From Pararhizobium mangrovi (lineage in GTDB: Bacteria; Pseudomonadota; Alphaproteobacteria; Rhizobiales; Rhizobiaceae), in assembly GCF_006516965.1 (NCBI RefSeq), contig NZ_VHLH01000035.1, positions 1 through 40,379 of the forward strand: a DNA stretch of 40,379 bases, written 5' to 3'. The stretch's first letter is position 1. Each line of letters opens with the position of its first letter. The position numbers and the translations under genes were made by a program. The notes beneath the pieces were generated by a model. It was not told the origin of the DNA, searched no databases, and saw only the letters and a list, made by a program, of their open reading frames with translations. Of the stretch, positions 24,077 to 32,897 are shown in pieces.

Positions 24077-24826
24077 TCAGGCGATGAGGCCGAGGCGGAT
24101 GGCCTTGGCGATCGCCTGGATGCGATTGACGGCGTCGAGCTTGGCCGTCGCGGCGCTCAGATAGGCGTTCACCGTATGGACGGAAAGGCCGAGGCGCTCG
24201 GCGATCGTCTCGCTCTTGCAGCCTTCGCCGGTCATCTGCAGGCACTGCAGCTCGCGTTCGCTGAGCTGGCGTGCGGGCGAACCCTCGGCGATTTCAAGCC
24301 GTAGCAGCCCCGTCATGACGCGGTAAGCCATGCGGTGCAGCCGGAAGACGAGATCGGAAAAGGCCGTCACGCGACAGCCCTCGAAGACGACGACGCCGTT
24401 GCCGAGCGCACCGAGACGCACCGGCAGCGCGATGCCGGGGAACGCACAACCGGGCATTTGCGCACTGGCAAGGAGGCTTACCGGCCTCTCCGTCGCGATC
24501 GGCCCGGCATTCCAGACGAGCGGCATGGTCGCCGTCTGGACATGGTCGAGAAGTTGCATCCCCTCCGCCGACGCCGGATCGACGGCCGGTCCGGCATCTT
24601 CGGGCCGTTCGTCGAGGACGAGCGAGAGGCAGCCGCCGACGCGCGCGCCTGCCTGCGGGCAGGTATAGACCGCGAACGCATCGGCATCGACCATGCGGCG
24701 CATCGCGTTCAGAAGCGCGATGACGTCCGTCATGCCGGGCCGCTCGATGGGAGCCGCGATGCGGGGGATTTCGGTGCGCGCCGGATCGGAAATCCCGGCA
24801 AGCACGGGATGGGTGTCGAGTGGCAT
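24077..24826 (-). CDS. visR: LuxR-type regulator, probable VisR
   Basis: A 249-residue regulator with an N-terminal sensory part of no clear ligand class and a C-terminal LuxR/GerE helix-turn-helix. The DNA-binding part contains LSERELQCLQMTGEGCKSET, IAERLGLSVHTVNAYLSAAT and AVNRIQAIAKAIRLGLI. ATG 24826 has GAGGAAAC upstream. It lies 62 bases after a second LuxR-type gene. This tandem pair, with fliF nearby on the same strand, fits VisN/VisR, the paired activators of flagellar and motility genes in rhizobia. The symbol rests on arrangement and C-terminal resemblance, so it is provisional. Confidence 0.62.
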   Translation of the reverse strand: MPLDTHPVLAGISDPARTEIPRIAAPIERPGMTDVIALLNAMRRMVDADAFAVYTCPQAGARVGGCLSLVLDERPEDAGPAVDPASAEGMQLLDHVQTATMPLVWNAGPIATERPVSLLASAQMPGCAFPGIALPVRLGALGNGVVVFEGCRVTAFSDLVFRLHRMAYRVMTGLLRLEIAEGSPARQLSERELQCLQMTGEGCKSETIAERLGLSVHTVNAYLSAATAKLDAVNRIQAIAKAIRLGLIA

Positions 24827-24888
24827 TTCGGTTTCCTCGTCGTATCGCCCGAAGGTCGCCGGCGCCGCACCGGCCGCCCCCGAAGCGC

Positions 24889-25554
24889 TCAGATCAGATG
24901 TCTTCGCGTGGCGAGCGCGATCGCTTCGGAACGGGTCCGCGTCGCGGTCTTGCGCATGATGCCGGTGATGTAATTGTTCACGGTGTTGCGCGAGATGCCG
25001 ATGATCATCGCGATCTCCTCGCTCGTCTTGCCTTGCGCGATCCACGCCAGGCATTCGATCTCGCGTTCGGTGAGGTCGGGATGATGATCCGGCTCGTGGA
25101 CGCCGGCGCCTGGCTCGACGAAATAGGCGGCGAGCAGCGCCGCATCGCCCAGGCGTTCGCGTGAGGGAGTTGCGCCTTCCGGCAGGAGAAAGGCGACGAC
25201 CATGCGCATCGTTCCGGCGTTGAAGGGAACGACGCACAACCGCCGGTCTATGCCCGAGGGCAGGACGAACTCCTCGCCGCAGTGCTCGACGACCGGCTGC
25301 AGGATGGCCAGGCAACGATCCAGTTCGCTCTTCCTCGCCTGGGCGGCGAGCAGCGCAAGCCCCAATCGGCGGACAAGATCGAAGGGCCAGTCGCTCGCCA
25401 CGACGTTGGAAAGCCCGTCGTCCGGCGAACCGTCGCATCGCGCGAGCAGAAAGCCGGCCGCGCCCGCATAGGCGCAGATCCGATCCATGCCGGACGACGT
25501 ATCGCGCACGGCAAGGGTTTCGAGTTCTTCGAGCAGCGCCGCGCGCGCCATCAT
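24889..25554 (-). CDS. visN: LuxR-type regulator, probable VisN
   Basis: A 221-residue regulator (238 if GTG 25605 is used) with a C-terminal LuxR-type HTH: DLTEREIECLAWIAQGKTSE, IAMIIGISRNTVNNYITGIM, then TRTRSEAIALATRRHLI. The N-terminal domain (LLARCDGSPDDGLSNVVASD...) resembles autoinducer-binding-type domains in layout, but its ligand is unknown. ATG 25554 follows GGGGGA; the longer GTG start has GAGG about 11 bases upstream and cannot be excluded. VisN and VisR act together in S. meliloti, where they lie directly behind fliF. Here the branched-chain-type transporter operon lies between. Confidence 0.6.
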   Translation of the reverse strand: MMARAALLEELETLAVRDTSSGMDRICAYAGAAGFLLARCDGSPDDGLSNVVASDWPFDLVRRLGLALLAAQARKSELDRCLAILQPVVEHCGEEFVLPSGIDRRLCVVPFNAGTMRMVVAFLLPEGATPSRERLGDAALLAAYFVEPGAGVHEPDHHPDLTEREIECLAWIAQGKTSEEIAMIIGISRNTVNNYITGIMRKTATRTRSEAIALATRRHLI

Positions 25555-25934
25555 GCGTTCGTCCCCCGGTATCGCTTCGCCGACGGGTGCAATGAACGAG
25601 CCCACCCGATCCGGGCCCTCAGGCGCTTCGCACGGTCGCCCGCCGAAAACACCACGGGATGCGCCCCACGCATCCCGAACACCACCATCGTCAACGCCGT
25701 GGCGAGTACGCCCTACGCGAATACCGGTACACTCGGACCCCGCTCACGAATCATCCGTTATGGATCTCTAAAGAGTACGCCAAGCATTGCCGAAAAAATA
25801 CCGCAAAGTTCGGGAGATGGGGCTTGCGCTCCGTTCGCGGGGTCACCGAATCACTGCCGATGCCGACGCAACAGGACTTTGCCGTGGCGAACTTTTTCGG
25901 GCGGCGGCCGAATGACGGCCCGACGATGCGGCGG
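25555..25934. other. 380-base intergenic region between the LuxR pair and the ABC operon
   Basis: No coding frame here has a convincing start or family resemblance. The stretch includes the upstream region of the VisN-like gene, and its AT-richer centre (about 25740-25810) is the likeliest promoter site. Close to the livF-like stop a loose GC dyad (about 25895-25925) could end that transcript. I see no clear operator. Confidence 0.4.
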
Positions 25935-26633
25935 CTATACGCCGAGGTAGCGCCGCAGGATTTCCGGCTGCGCGCGGATCGCCGACGTCGTGTCCTCGTG
26001 CACCACGTGCCCATTGTTGATGACATAGGCGCGATCGGCGAGCGAAAGCGTCGCGGCGATGTTCTGCTCGACGAGAACGATCGTCTGGCCCTCCTCCACC
26101 AGGCGACGGCACACGCGCATGAGGTCCTGCACGATGACCGGTGCCAGCCCTTCGAAGGGCTCGTCGAGAAGGACGATCTTCGGGTCGCGCACCAGCGCGC
26201 GGGCGATGGCGAGCATCTGCTGCTCGCCGCCGGAAAGGTCCGTGCCGCGGCTCGATCGGCGTTCTGCAAGCCGCGGGAAGATCTCGTAGATGCGCTCCAG
26301 CGGCCATGCGGACGACGCCGTCAGGCGGGCGAGAACGATGTTTTCCTCGACATCGAGGCTGCCGAAGACGCGCCGCTCCTCCGGCACGAGCTGGATGCCA
26401 CGCCGGGCGATGACGTGCGCCTTGCGCCCGGCGACGTTCTCGCCTTCCAGGCGGATCTCGCCGGAACGCGGCTGCACCATGCCCATCAGGCTCTTCAGCG
26501 TCGTGCTCTTGCCCGCGCCGTTGCGGCCGATCAGGGCGACGACCTCGTTCGCCTCGACGCGCAGGTCGATGTCGAAGAGGATGTGGGAATCGCCGTAATA
26601 GCTGTTGAGGCCGGTCACTTCGAGAAGGCTCAT
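25935..26633 (-). CDS. branched-chain-amino-acid-type ABC transporter ATPase (LivF-like)
   Basis: A 232-residue LivF-type ATPase: Walker A GRNGAGKST near residue 38, LVPEERRVFGSLDVEENIVL (the LivF-type Q-loop region), signature DLSGGEQQMLAIARAL, Walker B VLLDEPFEGLAP and LVEQN as H-loop. It is the last gene of a minus-strand operon. Its start overlaps the stop of the fused permease/ATPase gene by four bases (ATGA). It would pair with the LivG half of that fusion to make a heterodimeric motor. Confidence 0.87.
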   Translation of the reverse strand: MSLLEVTGLNSYYGDSHILFDIDLRVEANEVVALIGRNGAGKSTTLKSLMGMVQPRSGEIRLEGENVAGRKAHVIARRGIQLVPEERRVFGSLDVEENIVLARLTASSAWPLERIYEIFPRLAERRSSRGTDLSGGEQQMLAIARALVRDPKIVLLDEPFEGLAPVIVQDLMRVCRRLVEEGQTIVLVEQNIAATLSLADRAYVINNGHVVHEDTTSAIRAQPEILRRYLGV

Positions 26634-28492
26634 GCCTCTTCCATCCCGCCGAGATAGGCCTCCTGGACGGCCGTGTTGTCCCTGATCTCCTGCGGCGTGC
26701 CCTCCACCAGCACCCGCCCCTCCTGAAGCACGGTGATGCGTTCGGCGAGGTTGAAGATCGCATCCATGTCATGATCGATGACGACCATGGTGCGGCCCTT
26801 GCGGATCGAGCGCAGGAGCCTGATCGTCTCGACGCGCTCCTGCGGGCTCATGCCGGCCAGCGGCTCGTCGAGCAGAAGCAGCGAGGGTGCGGTCGCGAGC
26901 GCAAGGCCGATCTCCAGGCGCCGCTTTTCGCCGTATGCGAGTTCGGAGACGAGCGCATCGGCGCGGTGCGCGAGGTTAACGAGGCCGAGCGTCTCATCGA
27001 CCCGTGCCTGCAGGCCATCGACCCGTCTGACGCTGCGAAGGAGATCCATCCGGAAGGGACCGCGGCGCTCGGCGGCGGCCGCGATGGCGAGATTGTCACG
27101 CACGGTGAGTCGGTTGAAGAGCTGGTTGACCTGATAGCTCTTGGTCAGGCCGAGCTGGGCGACGCGCGTGACGCCGAAGCCGGTGATGTCCTGGTCGTGG
27201 AAGAGAATGCGCCCCGAGCTCGGTGCAACCTCGCAGGTCAGCATCTTGAAGAAGGTGCTCTTGCCCGCACCGTTCGGCCCGATGATGCCGCGCAACTCGC
27301 CCTCGCGGACCGTGAAATCGATCGAATCGTTGGCAAGCAGCCCGCCGTAGCGCTTGGAGATATTTTCGGTGCGAAGGATCGGGTCGCCGTGCTCGATCGG
27401 TTCGGCGGGTTCCGGGACCGGTTCGCCGACCGCAGCGGCGCCCGCCGACGTCGGCGCCATGCCCGCCGATTCCGGTTCGCGCTCGCCGTCCGGCGCTGCC
27501 GAAGAACCACGGGAGCGGAAATAACCGGCAAGGTCGGCGAAGCCGCCGATGATGCCGCGACGAAGGAAACAGACGAGCAGAACGAAGACGATGCCGAGCG
27601 CGAGTTTCCAGGCCGCGCCGAGCGCGAGCGTGCTCTGCAGGAAATCGCGCAGGTAGAGCCAGACGGCCGCACCGACGAGCGGGCCGAACAGCGTGCCGAG
27701 CCCGCCGATCACCGTCTGCATGACGAGCTGGCCCGACGTATCGAAGGCGAAGGCATCCGGAGGCATGTAGCTCTGCAGGACGCCGAGGAGCCCGCCGGCC
27801 ATGCCCGCATAGGCGGCCGCGATCGTGAAGACGAGCAGCTTGTAGCGGTCGACATGATGGCCGACGGCGGCCGCACGCAACTGGTTGTCCCGGATCGCCA
27901 CCAGCACGAGGCCGACCGGAGAGGCGATGATGCGCCGGGCGAGAACCATGCCGATCAGGAAGCAGACGGCCAGGAAGGCGTACATCGACCAGCCGGCTTC
28001 GATATGGATCGTCGCGAAGCCGAGATAGAAGGTCGGGGACGGCACGCCCGGCAGCCCGTTCTCGCCACCGGTAAAGGCGGAAAGCGGCGACATGTCGAGG
28101 AAATAGAAGACCTCGGCGATCGCCACGGTGATCATCGCGAAATAGATGCCGGTGCGGCGAAGCGCGATCAGGCCGACGCCGACGCCGACGATGGCAGCGA
28201 CGACCGTACCGATGACGAGCGCGAGAATGACGCTCGTCATGCCGGTCTGCGTCAGGAGGTAGGCGGCAGCGAACCCGCCCGTGCCGAAGAAGGCCGATTG
28301 GCCGAAGGACAGCATTCCGGTGAAGCCGAAAAGCAGGTCGAAGCCGATGCCGAAGAGGCCGAAGATCAGGATGCGGCTCATCGTGTCAGGCGAAAAGCCG
28401 AGTGCGGGCAGCACGTAGGGCGCGACGAAAAGGCCGAGCGCGGTCACCACGTCCGGCCACCAGGCGCGCGAGGCGATCGTGCGACGCGCCAT
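26630..28492 (-). CDS. fused LivM-type permease and LivG-type ATPase
   Basis: A 620-residue fusion. Residues 1 to about 330 are a LivM permease with eight to ten membrane segments (FGIGFDLLFGFTGMLSFGQS and GRxTG-like blocks). A 50-residue Pro/Glu/Ala-rich linker follows (EREPESAGMAPTSAGAAAVG...). From about 370 on it is a LivG ATPase with Walker A GPNGAGKST near residue 400, LVSELAYGEKRRLEIGLALA, LLLLDEPLAGMSP and VIDHDM. Such fusions are known among proteobacterial HAAT-family systems. Its ATG overlaps the stop of the LivH gene (TAATG). The fusion fixes the stoichiometry of one permease to one ATPase. Confidence 0.88.
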   Translation of the reverse strand: MARRTIASRAWWPDVVTALGLFVAPYVLPALGFSPDTMSRILIFGLFGIGFDLLFGFTGMLSFGQSAFFGTGGFAAAYLLTQTGMTSVILALVIGTVVAAIVGVGVGLIALRRTGIYFAMITVAIAEVFYFLDMSPLSAFTGGENGLPGVPSPTFYLGFATIHIEAGWSMYAFLAVCFLIGMVLARRIIASPVGLVLVAIRDNQLRAAAVGHHVDRYKLLVFTIAAAYAGMAGGLLGVLQSYMPPDAFAFDTSGQLVMQTVIGGLGTLFGPLVGAAVWLYLRDFLQSTLALGAAWKLALGIVFVLLVCFLRRGIIGGFADLAGYFRSRGSSAAPDGEREPESAGMAPTSAGAAAVGEPVPEPAEPIEHGDPILRTENISKRYGGLLANDSIDFTVREGELRGIIGPNGAGKSTFFKMLTCEVAPSSGRILFHDQDITGFGVTRVAQLGLTKSYQVNQLFNRLTVRDNLAIAAAAERRGPFRMDLLRSVRRVDGLQARVDETLGLVNLAHRADALVSELAYGEKRRLEIGLALATAPSLLLLDEPLAGMSPQERVETIRLLRSIRKGRTMVVIDHDMDAIFNLAERITVLQEGRVLVEGTPQEIRDNTAVQEAYLGGMEEA

Positions 28493-29367
28493 TACTGGCG
28501 CCCCCGAACGCCGAGCAGGCCGTGCGGGCTGACGACGAGGACGAGCGTCATGACCGCGAAGAGCATCACCTGCGAATAGGCCGGATTGATCATCGACGTC
28601 AGGCTCAGGATCTCGCCAGCGATCAGCCCGCCGAGGATCGCGCCGGGAAAGGACCCGACGCCGCCGATGACAACAACGACGAAGGTCTGCACGAGGATCT
28701 CGGTTCCCACGTCCGGCGTGATCGGCGCGACGGGCGCGTTGACGATGCCCGCGAAACCCGCCGCCATGGCGCCGATGCCGAAGACGACCATGAAGACGCG
28801 ATAGACGTTGATGCCGAGCGCATCGACCATGCCTGCATCCTCGATGCCGGCGCGCACGATCATGCCGAGCCGGGTGCGGTAGAGGACCAGGTAGAGGGCG
28901 AGCAGAGCCACGGCGACGATCGCGACGACGGCGAGGCGGTAGGTCGGATAGATGACGAAGCCGAGATTGGTGATGCCGGAGATCAGGCTCGGCGGCGTGA
29001 CGGATAGCGACAGGCTGCCGAAGGAAAGGCGCACCAGTTCGACGATGACGATGCCGATGCCGAAGGTGACGAGGATCTGGTCCTCGTGAGGGCGGTCGTA
29101 GAAGAAGCGGATGATGCCGCGTTCGATGACGATGCCGACGAGGAGCACGAAGAGCGCACCTCCGGCGACGGCCGCGATATAGGAGCCCGTGTAGTCGAAG
29201 GTCAGCCAGCCGGCGTAGCCGCCGAGCATGAAGAGCGCGCCATGCGCCAGGTTGAGCACGCCGAGCGTGCCGTAGATGATCGTGAGGCCGGAGCTGATCA
29301 ACGCGAGAAGCGCGCCGAGCACGAGGCCGTTGAACATCTGGGAAACGAGATTGGCCCAGGTAAGCAA
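28492..29367 (-). CDS. branched-chain-amino-acid-type ABC transporter permease (LivH-like)
   Basis: A 291-residue LivH permease: FNGLVLGALLALISSGLTI, GTLGVLNLAHGALFMLGGYA (the conserved N-L-A-H-G block), RLGMIVRAGIEDAGMVDALG near the coupling helix, and VVVIGGVGSFPGAILGGLIA. The start is TTG at 29367 with GGGGACC upstream; the next Met, 11 codons in, would remove part of the first helix. It lies 161 bases after the binding-protein gene and overlaps the next gene by one base. Confidence 0.86.
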   Translation of the reverse strand: MLTWANLVSQMFNGLVLGALLALISSGLTIIYGTLGVLNLAHGALFMLGGYAGWLTFDYTGSYIAAVAGGALFVLLVGIVIERGIIRFFYDRPHEDQILVTFGIGIVIVELVRLSFGSLSLSVTPPSLISGITNLGFVIYPTYRLAVVAIVAVALLALYLVLYRTRLGMIVRAGIEDAGMVDALGINVYRVFMVVFGIGAMAAGFAGIVNAPVAPITPDVGTEILVQTFVVVVIGGVGSFPGAILGGLIAGEILSLTSMINPAYSQVMLFAVMTLVLVVSPHGLLGVRGRQ

Positions 29368-29528
29368 AAGGGTCCCCGTATCAAGATGGTGCGCGCGAGG
29401 CCGAGCGACGCCGCGAAGACGGCACGCGACCGACGGACCCGCCCGGCCCGCGCCTCGGTTCGAAGGATCGCGCCGGCCGGCTCAGCTTGCGGCATTCGGC
29501 CGGCACGATCGTCGTCATGTCCGTGCGC

Positions 29529-30905
29529 TCAGGTATAGTCGCCGAGCTTGCAGCCGAAGGCATCGGGCTTTTGCATGAGCGGACCGCCATCGACCGTCTC
29601 GACGATCGAGAAGTAGTCGTTGTCCGTCTTCATGTCGCCGGGCTTCTTGCCCTGGACGATCGTGACCGGGCGCACGAGCTGGTGGTCCTCAGCACGGAAA
29701 TGCACCGGACCCGTGAGCGACTCGAACTTCTCGCCCTTCTCGTAGGCCTTGATGACGTCCGGCGGATAGAAGGACCCGGCCCGCTCGACGGCGTCCGCCC
29801 ACATCGCCACCTGCAGGTAGGCCTCGGCGGCACCCCATTCGGGATAGGTGTTGTACTTGTCGCGAAAGGCCTTGTTGAACATCTTCGCGAGCTCGAACTT
29901 GTCCTCCAGCGTCCACCAGTAGTCCGTGCCGGCGAAGACGCCCTGCATGGTGTCGGCGCCGACCTCCTCGGCCACGAAGGGCGCGAGATACGGAATGGCG
30001 AGCTTCATGGAGTCGAGGATGCCGAACTGCTTCGCCTGCTTGATGGAAAGCACGGCGTCGCGGCCGAAATTGATGTTGACGACGACGTCGGCACCCGAAT
30101 TGGCGATGTTCAGCAGGTAGGACGAGAAATCCGTCGTGCCGAGCGGCGAGAGCTGGTTCGTAACGGCCTGCCAGCCGCCCTGCTGTTCCAGTGCCTTCTG
30201 CGTGGATTCGCGAACCGTGTGGCCGTAGGTATAGTCCGGCGTCAGGAAGGCGACCTTCTTGTTCTTGCCGAGATTCTTGATGAGGACGGGGGCGATCGCG
30301 TTGGCCGCCGTCTCGGCGTAGAAGCACGAGCGGAACGAGTAGCGCGAGCAATCCTTGCCCGTCGTGTCGTTCGAGCCGGTGATGCACGGCAGGTAGATCG
30401 TCTTCTCGCGCTCGGCGAGCTTGTTGATCGCGACCGCGACCGCGCTCGAGACCGAGCCGGTGATCATCATCGCCTTGTTTTGGTTGATGAAGCGCGTCTG
30501 TGCCTGCACGGCCGTGTTCGGCTTGGCCTCACTGTCGGCGACGCCGTGCGCGATCTGCTTGCCGAGAACGCCCTTCTTCTTGCCGAGGTTCGGCGACATC
30601 TTCGACAGCATCTCGTTGCCGTTGTTGATGTGCTCGAAGGCGAGCTGGTAGCCCTTGATCTCGTCTTCGCCCTGTGCCGCATAGGTGCCCGTGCGCGGCG
30701 TGCAGATGCCGACGAAGACGGAATCCCCTTCGCTGCCGGCGGGATAGTTGCCGACCGGCGCCTTCTTGTCCTGCGCGAACGCGTTGCGCATGACGACGGG
30801 CGACAGAAGTGCCGTTCCCGCAGCCAGTGTCGCACCACCGAGAAGCACCGAGCGCCGGGTCACGCCCGTCGTACGGTCAGGCCTGCCGGATGAATCCTGT
30901 GCCAT
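29529..30905 (-). CDS. branched-chain-amino-acid-type ABC transporter binding protein (Tat signal)
   Basis: A 458-residue periplasmic protein of the Peripla_BP_6 class. It has a twin-arginine signal (TRRSVLLGGATLAAGTALLS) with cleavage near NAFAQ. The body includes FVGICTPRTGTYAAQGEDEI, MMITGSVSSAVAVAINKLAE, VAFLTPDYTYGHTVRESTQK and EWGAAEAYLQVAMWADAVER. It resembles amide/urea and amino-acid receptors; the ligand is not determined. Two ATGs in tandem (30908, 30905) follow GGGAGG, and the second gives the better spacing. It is the first gene of the transporter operon; its promoter should lie in the 224 bases between it and the fliF stop. Confidence 0.85.
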   Translation of the reverse strand: MAQDSSGRPDRTTGVTRRSVLLGGATLAAGTALLSPVVMRNAFAQDKKAPVGNYPAGSEGDSVFVGICTPRTGTYAAQGEDEIKGYQLAFEHINNGNEMLSKMSPNLGKKKGVLGKQIAHGVADSEAKPNTAVQAQTRFINQNKAMMITGSVSSAVAVAINKLAEREKTIYLPCITGSNDTTGKDCSRYSFRSCFYAETAANAIAPVLIKNLGKNKKVAFLTPDYTYGHTVRESTQKALEQQGGWQAVTNQLSPLGTTDFSSYLLNIANSGADVVVNINFGRDAVLSIKQAKQFGILDSMKLAIPYLAPFVAEEVGADTMQGVFAGTDYWWTLEDKFELAKMFNKAFRDKYNTYPEWGAAEAYLQVAMWADAVERAGSFYPPDVIKAYEKGEKFESLTGPVHFRAEDHQLVRPVTIVQGKKPGDMKTDNDYFSIVETVDGGPLMQKPDAFGCKLGDYT

Positions 30906-31129
30906 CATTATCCTCCCAAAATGTCATACCCTGACGGGCATCCTCCTCCACGACCAGGCTCGCCTCCCCTCGTTCTATAAGGCGATCCTGCCATGTCGAT
31001 CCCGCGACGAAGCGGTCCGCGCGCTCACTAAACCCGCCCGCCGGCCCACGGTCAATGCACTTTCGCCGCACACACACGGCGTCTACCATACAGCCGGCCT
31101 CGAGCCGCCGGTCACGTTTTCGGGAAGGA

Positions 31130-32812
31130 TCAGGCCGCTTCTTCTTCGGCCGCCCATTTGCGCAGGATCTTCGCCGCGCGTTCCTCGTTGATCTCGACCA
31201 TGCGAGCGAGGCGCTTTTCCGGACCTTCGCGCACGCGCCGGTTGAACGTCGGACCTTCCTCCGGCGTCATCGTGTAGCCATCCGCACCGTCGAAGCCGAG
31301 CGCGCTCGGCCTAGCGCCGGCGGCGTCGTCGGGTGCGTAGTCCGGCAGTTCCAGGCCATCGACATCCTCGACGGTCGGCAGAGCCGGATCGCCGGCGCGA
31401 TCGTCGTTGCCCGCCTGCAGCGAGCGTGCGAGCGGACGCAGGCCGAACCAGACGACGAGGAAGGCGACGAGGACGAAGGCGATCGCGTTGATGATGCCGC
31501 TCGTATGCTGGCCGAGCGAATCCATGAGGCCGGCATCGGCCGTCGTGGAAGCAGGCACCTGATCGTCGAGGAACGACATCGCCGAGATGGTGATCTTGTC
31601 GCCGCGCGCATCGTCGAGGCCGGCGGCCGTGGCGGCCGTCTGCTTGAGTTGCTGCACGTAGGCGTCGATCTGCTTGTCGGTCGGCTTTCCGCCGAGCAGC
31701 TTGGCGACCCGCGCACGATTGACCATCACCGCCACCGAGAGCTTCTCGACGCGAAAGCCGTTGCGCTCGGTATGGGTGCGCGTGCTGTTGATCTCGTAGT
31801 TGGTCTGCTCTTCCTTGCGGTCGTTGTTCTCGGTCGATTTCGGCCCGCTATCGGACGTTTGCGGCTGGGCCTGCGGCAGGTTCGAATCGACCGTCGCCGG
31901 CTTCGAAGGGGTCGTGCGGTCGGAATTCTCGCTTTCCTTCGTCGTGCGAACGGAGCGCACGACCTTCGAATCCGGATCGTAGACGACGCTGTCGACCTTC
32001 TGGGCGTCGGTGTCGAGATCGGCCGTCACGCTGGTGCGGAAATTTTCCATGCCGAGGACGGGCGAAAGCGCGCGTTCGATGTTGTTCTCGATCTGCGACT
32101 GGACGTTCTGGGTCAGGCTCAGGGACTGGGTCCCCGAACCGTTGCCGTCGGCCTCGCCCGAAGCGAGGAGACGCCCCGTCTGGTCGAGCACGGTGACGTC
32201 GTCGACGGAAAGCCCGGGAACGGAGGCGGCCACCAGATGCCGGATCGAGCTCGCGGCCTTGCGTCCGGCGTCGCCGTCGGCGCGGATCATCACGGAGGCG
32301 GTCGGCTTCTGCCCGGCCGTGCGGAAGTTGCCGCGATCGGCCATGACGATGTGGACGCGACTGCCGGTGATGCCGTCGATCGATTCGATGGTGCGCGCGA
32401 TCTCGCCCTGAAGCGCCCTCACCCTCGTGACCTTCTGCATGAAGGATGTAAGGCCGAGAGAGCCGACCTTGTCGAAGAGCTCGTAGCCGGCGCTCGTGCT
32501 GGAAGGCAGGCCGCGGTCGGCAAGCAGCATGCGCGCGCGGTTCTTGCTGTCCGTCGGCACCGATATGCTGGCACCGTCCTTGCCGATCTTGAAGGGAATG
32601 TTCGCAGCGCCGAGCGTCGTGCTCATCTCGGTGACGTCGTCGCCCTTCAGCCCGACATAGAGGGTGTCGTAGGTCGTCTGCCCGAAATAGAGCGCCGCGG
32701 CGGCGATCATCGCGATCGCCAATGCCGCACTGCCGAGAATGGCGATCATGCGGTACTGGCCGGACCCGGCGAGATTGCGGGCCATCGTCTGGATCTGGTT
32801 GAGTGGGTTCAT
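31130..32812 (-). CDS. fliF: flagellar MS-ring protein FliF
   Basis: A 560-residue FliF, the usual alphaproteobacterial length. The first membrane helix (about residues 22-46) is followed by the ring-building YscJ/FliF domain (TTYDTLYVGLKGDDVTEMST, DRGLPSSTSAGYELFD, RVRALQGEIARTIESIDGI). A charged, Ser/Thr-rich segment (SDRTTPSKPATVDSNLPQAQ) comes next, then the second helix (GIINAIAFVLVAFLVVWFGL). The C-terminal FliG-binding tail is EKRLARMVEINEERAAKILR. It forms the base of the flagellar motor in the inner membrane. ATG 32812 is preferred over an earlier start at 32929, which overlaps the MFS gene. No other structural flagellar gene is in the window. Confidence 0.93.
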   Translation of the reverse strand: MNPLNQIQTMARNLAGSGQYRMIAILGSAALAIAMIAAAALYFGQTTYDTLYVGLKGDDVTEMSTTLGAANIPFKIGKDGASISVPTDSKNRARMLLADRGLPSSTSAGYELFDKVGSLGLTSFMQKVTRVRALQGEIARTIESIDGITGSRVHIVMADRGNFRTAGQKPTASVMIRADGDAGRKAASSIRHLVAASVPGLSVDDVTVLDQTGRLLASGEADGNGSGTQSLSLTQNVQSQIENNIERALSPVLGMENFRTSVTADLDTDAQKVDSVVYDPDSKVVRSVRTTKESENSDRTTPSKPATVDSNLPQAQPQTSDSGPKSTENNDRKEEQTNYEINSTRTHTERNGFRVEKLSVAVMVNRARVAKLLGGKPTDKQIDAYVQQLKQTAATAAGLDDARGDKITISAMSFLDDQVPASTTADAGLMDSLGQHTSGIINAIAFVLVAFLVVWFGLRPLARSLQAGNDDRAGDPALPTVEDVDGLELPDYAPDDAAGARPSALGFDGADGYTMTPEEGPTFNRRVREGPEKRLARMVEINEERAAKILRKWAAEEEAA

Positions 32813-32897
32813 GCCGTCGTTATCATCCTGGCGTTGGCCGCGTTTCTCGCCTTCACCGGCAAAGCTAGGACGCGAAGCTTGCGTGAGGGTGATTGCC

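Noticed and set aside
26771-28579. A 602-codon plus-strand frame opposite the LivM-LivG fusion
   Set aside because: It is antisense to a protein with clear Walker motifs. The product is low-complexity and charged, with no family resemblance.
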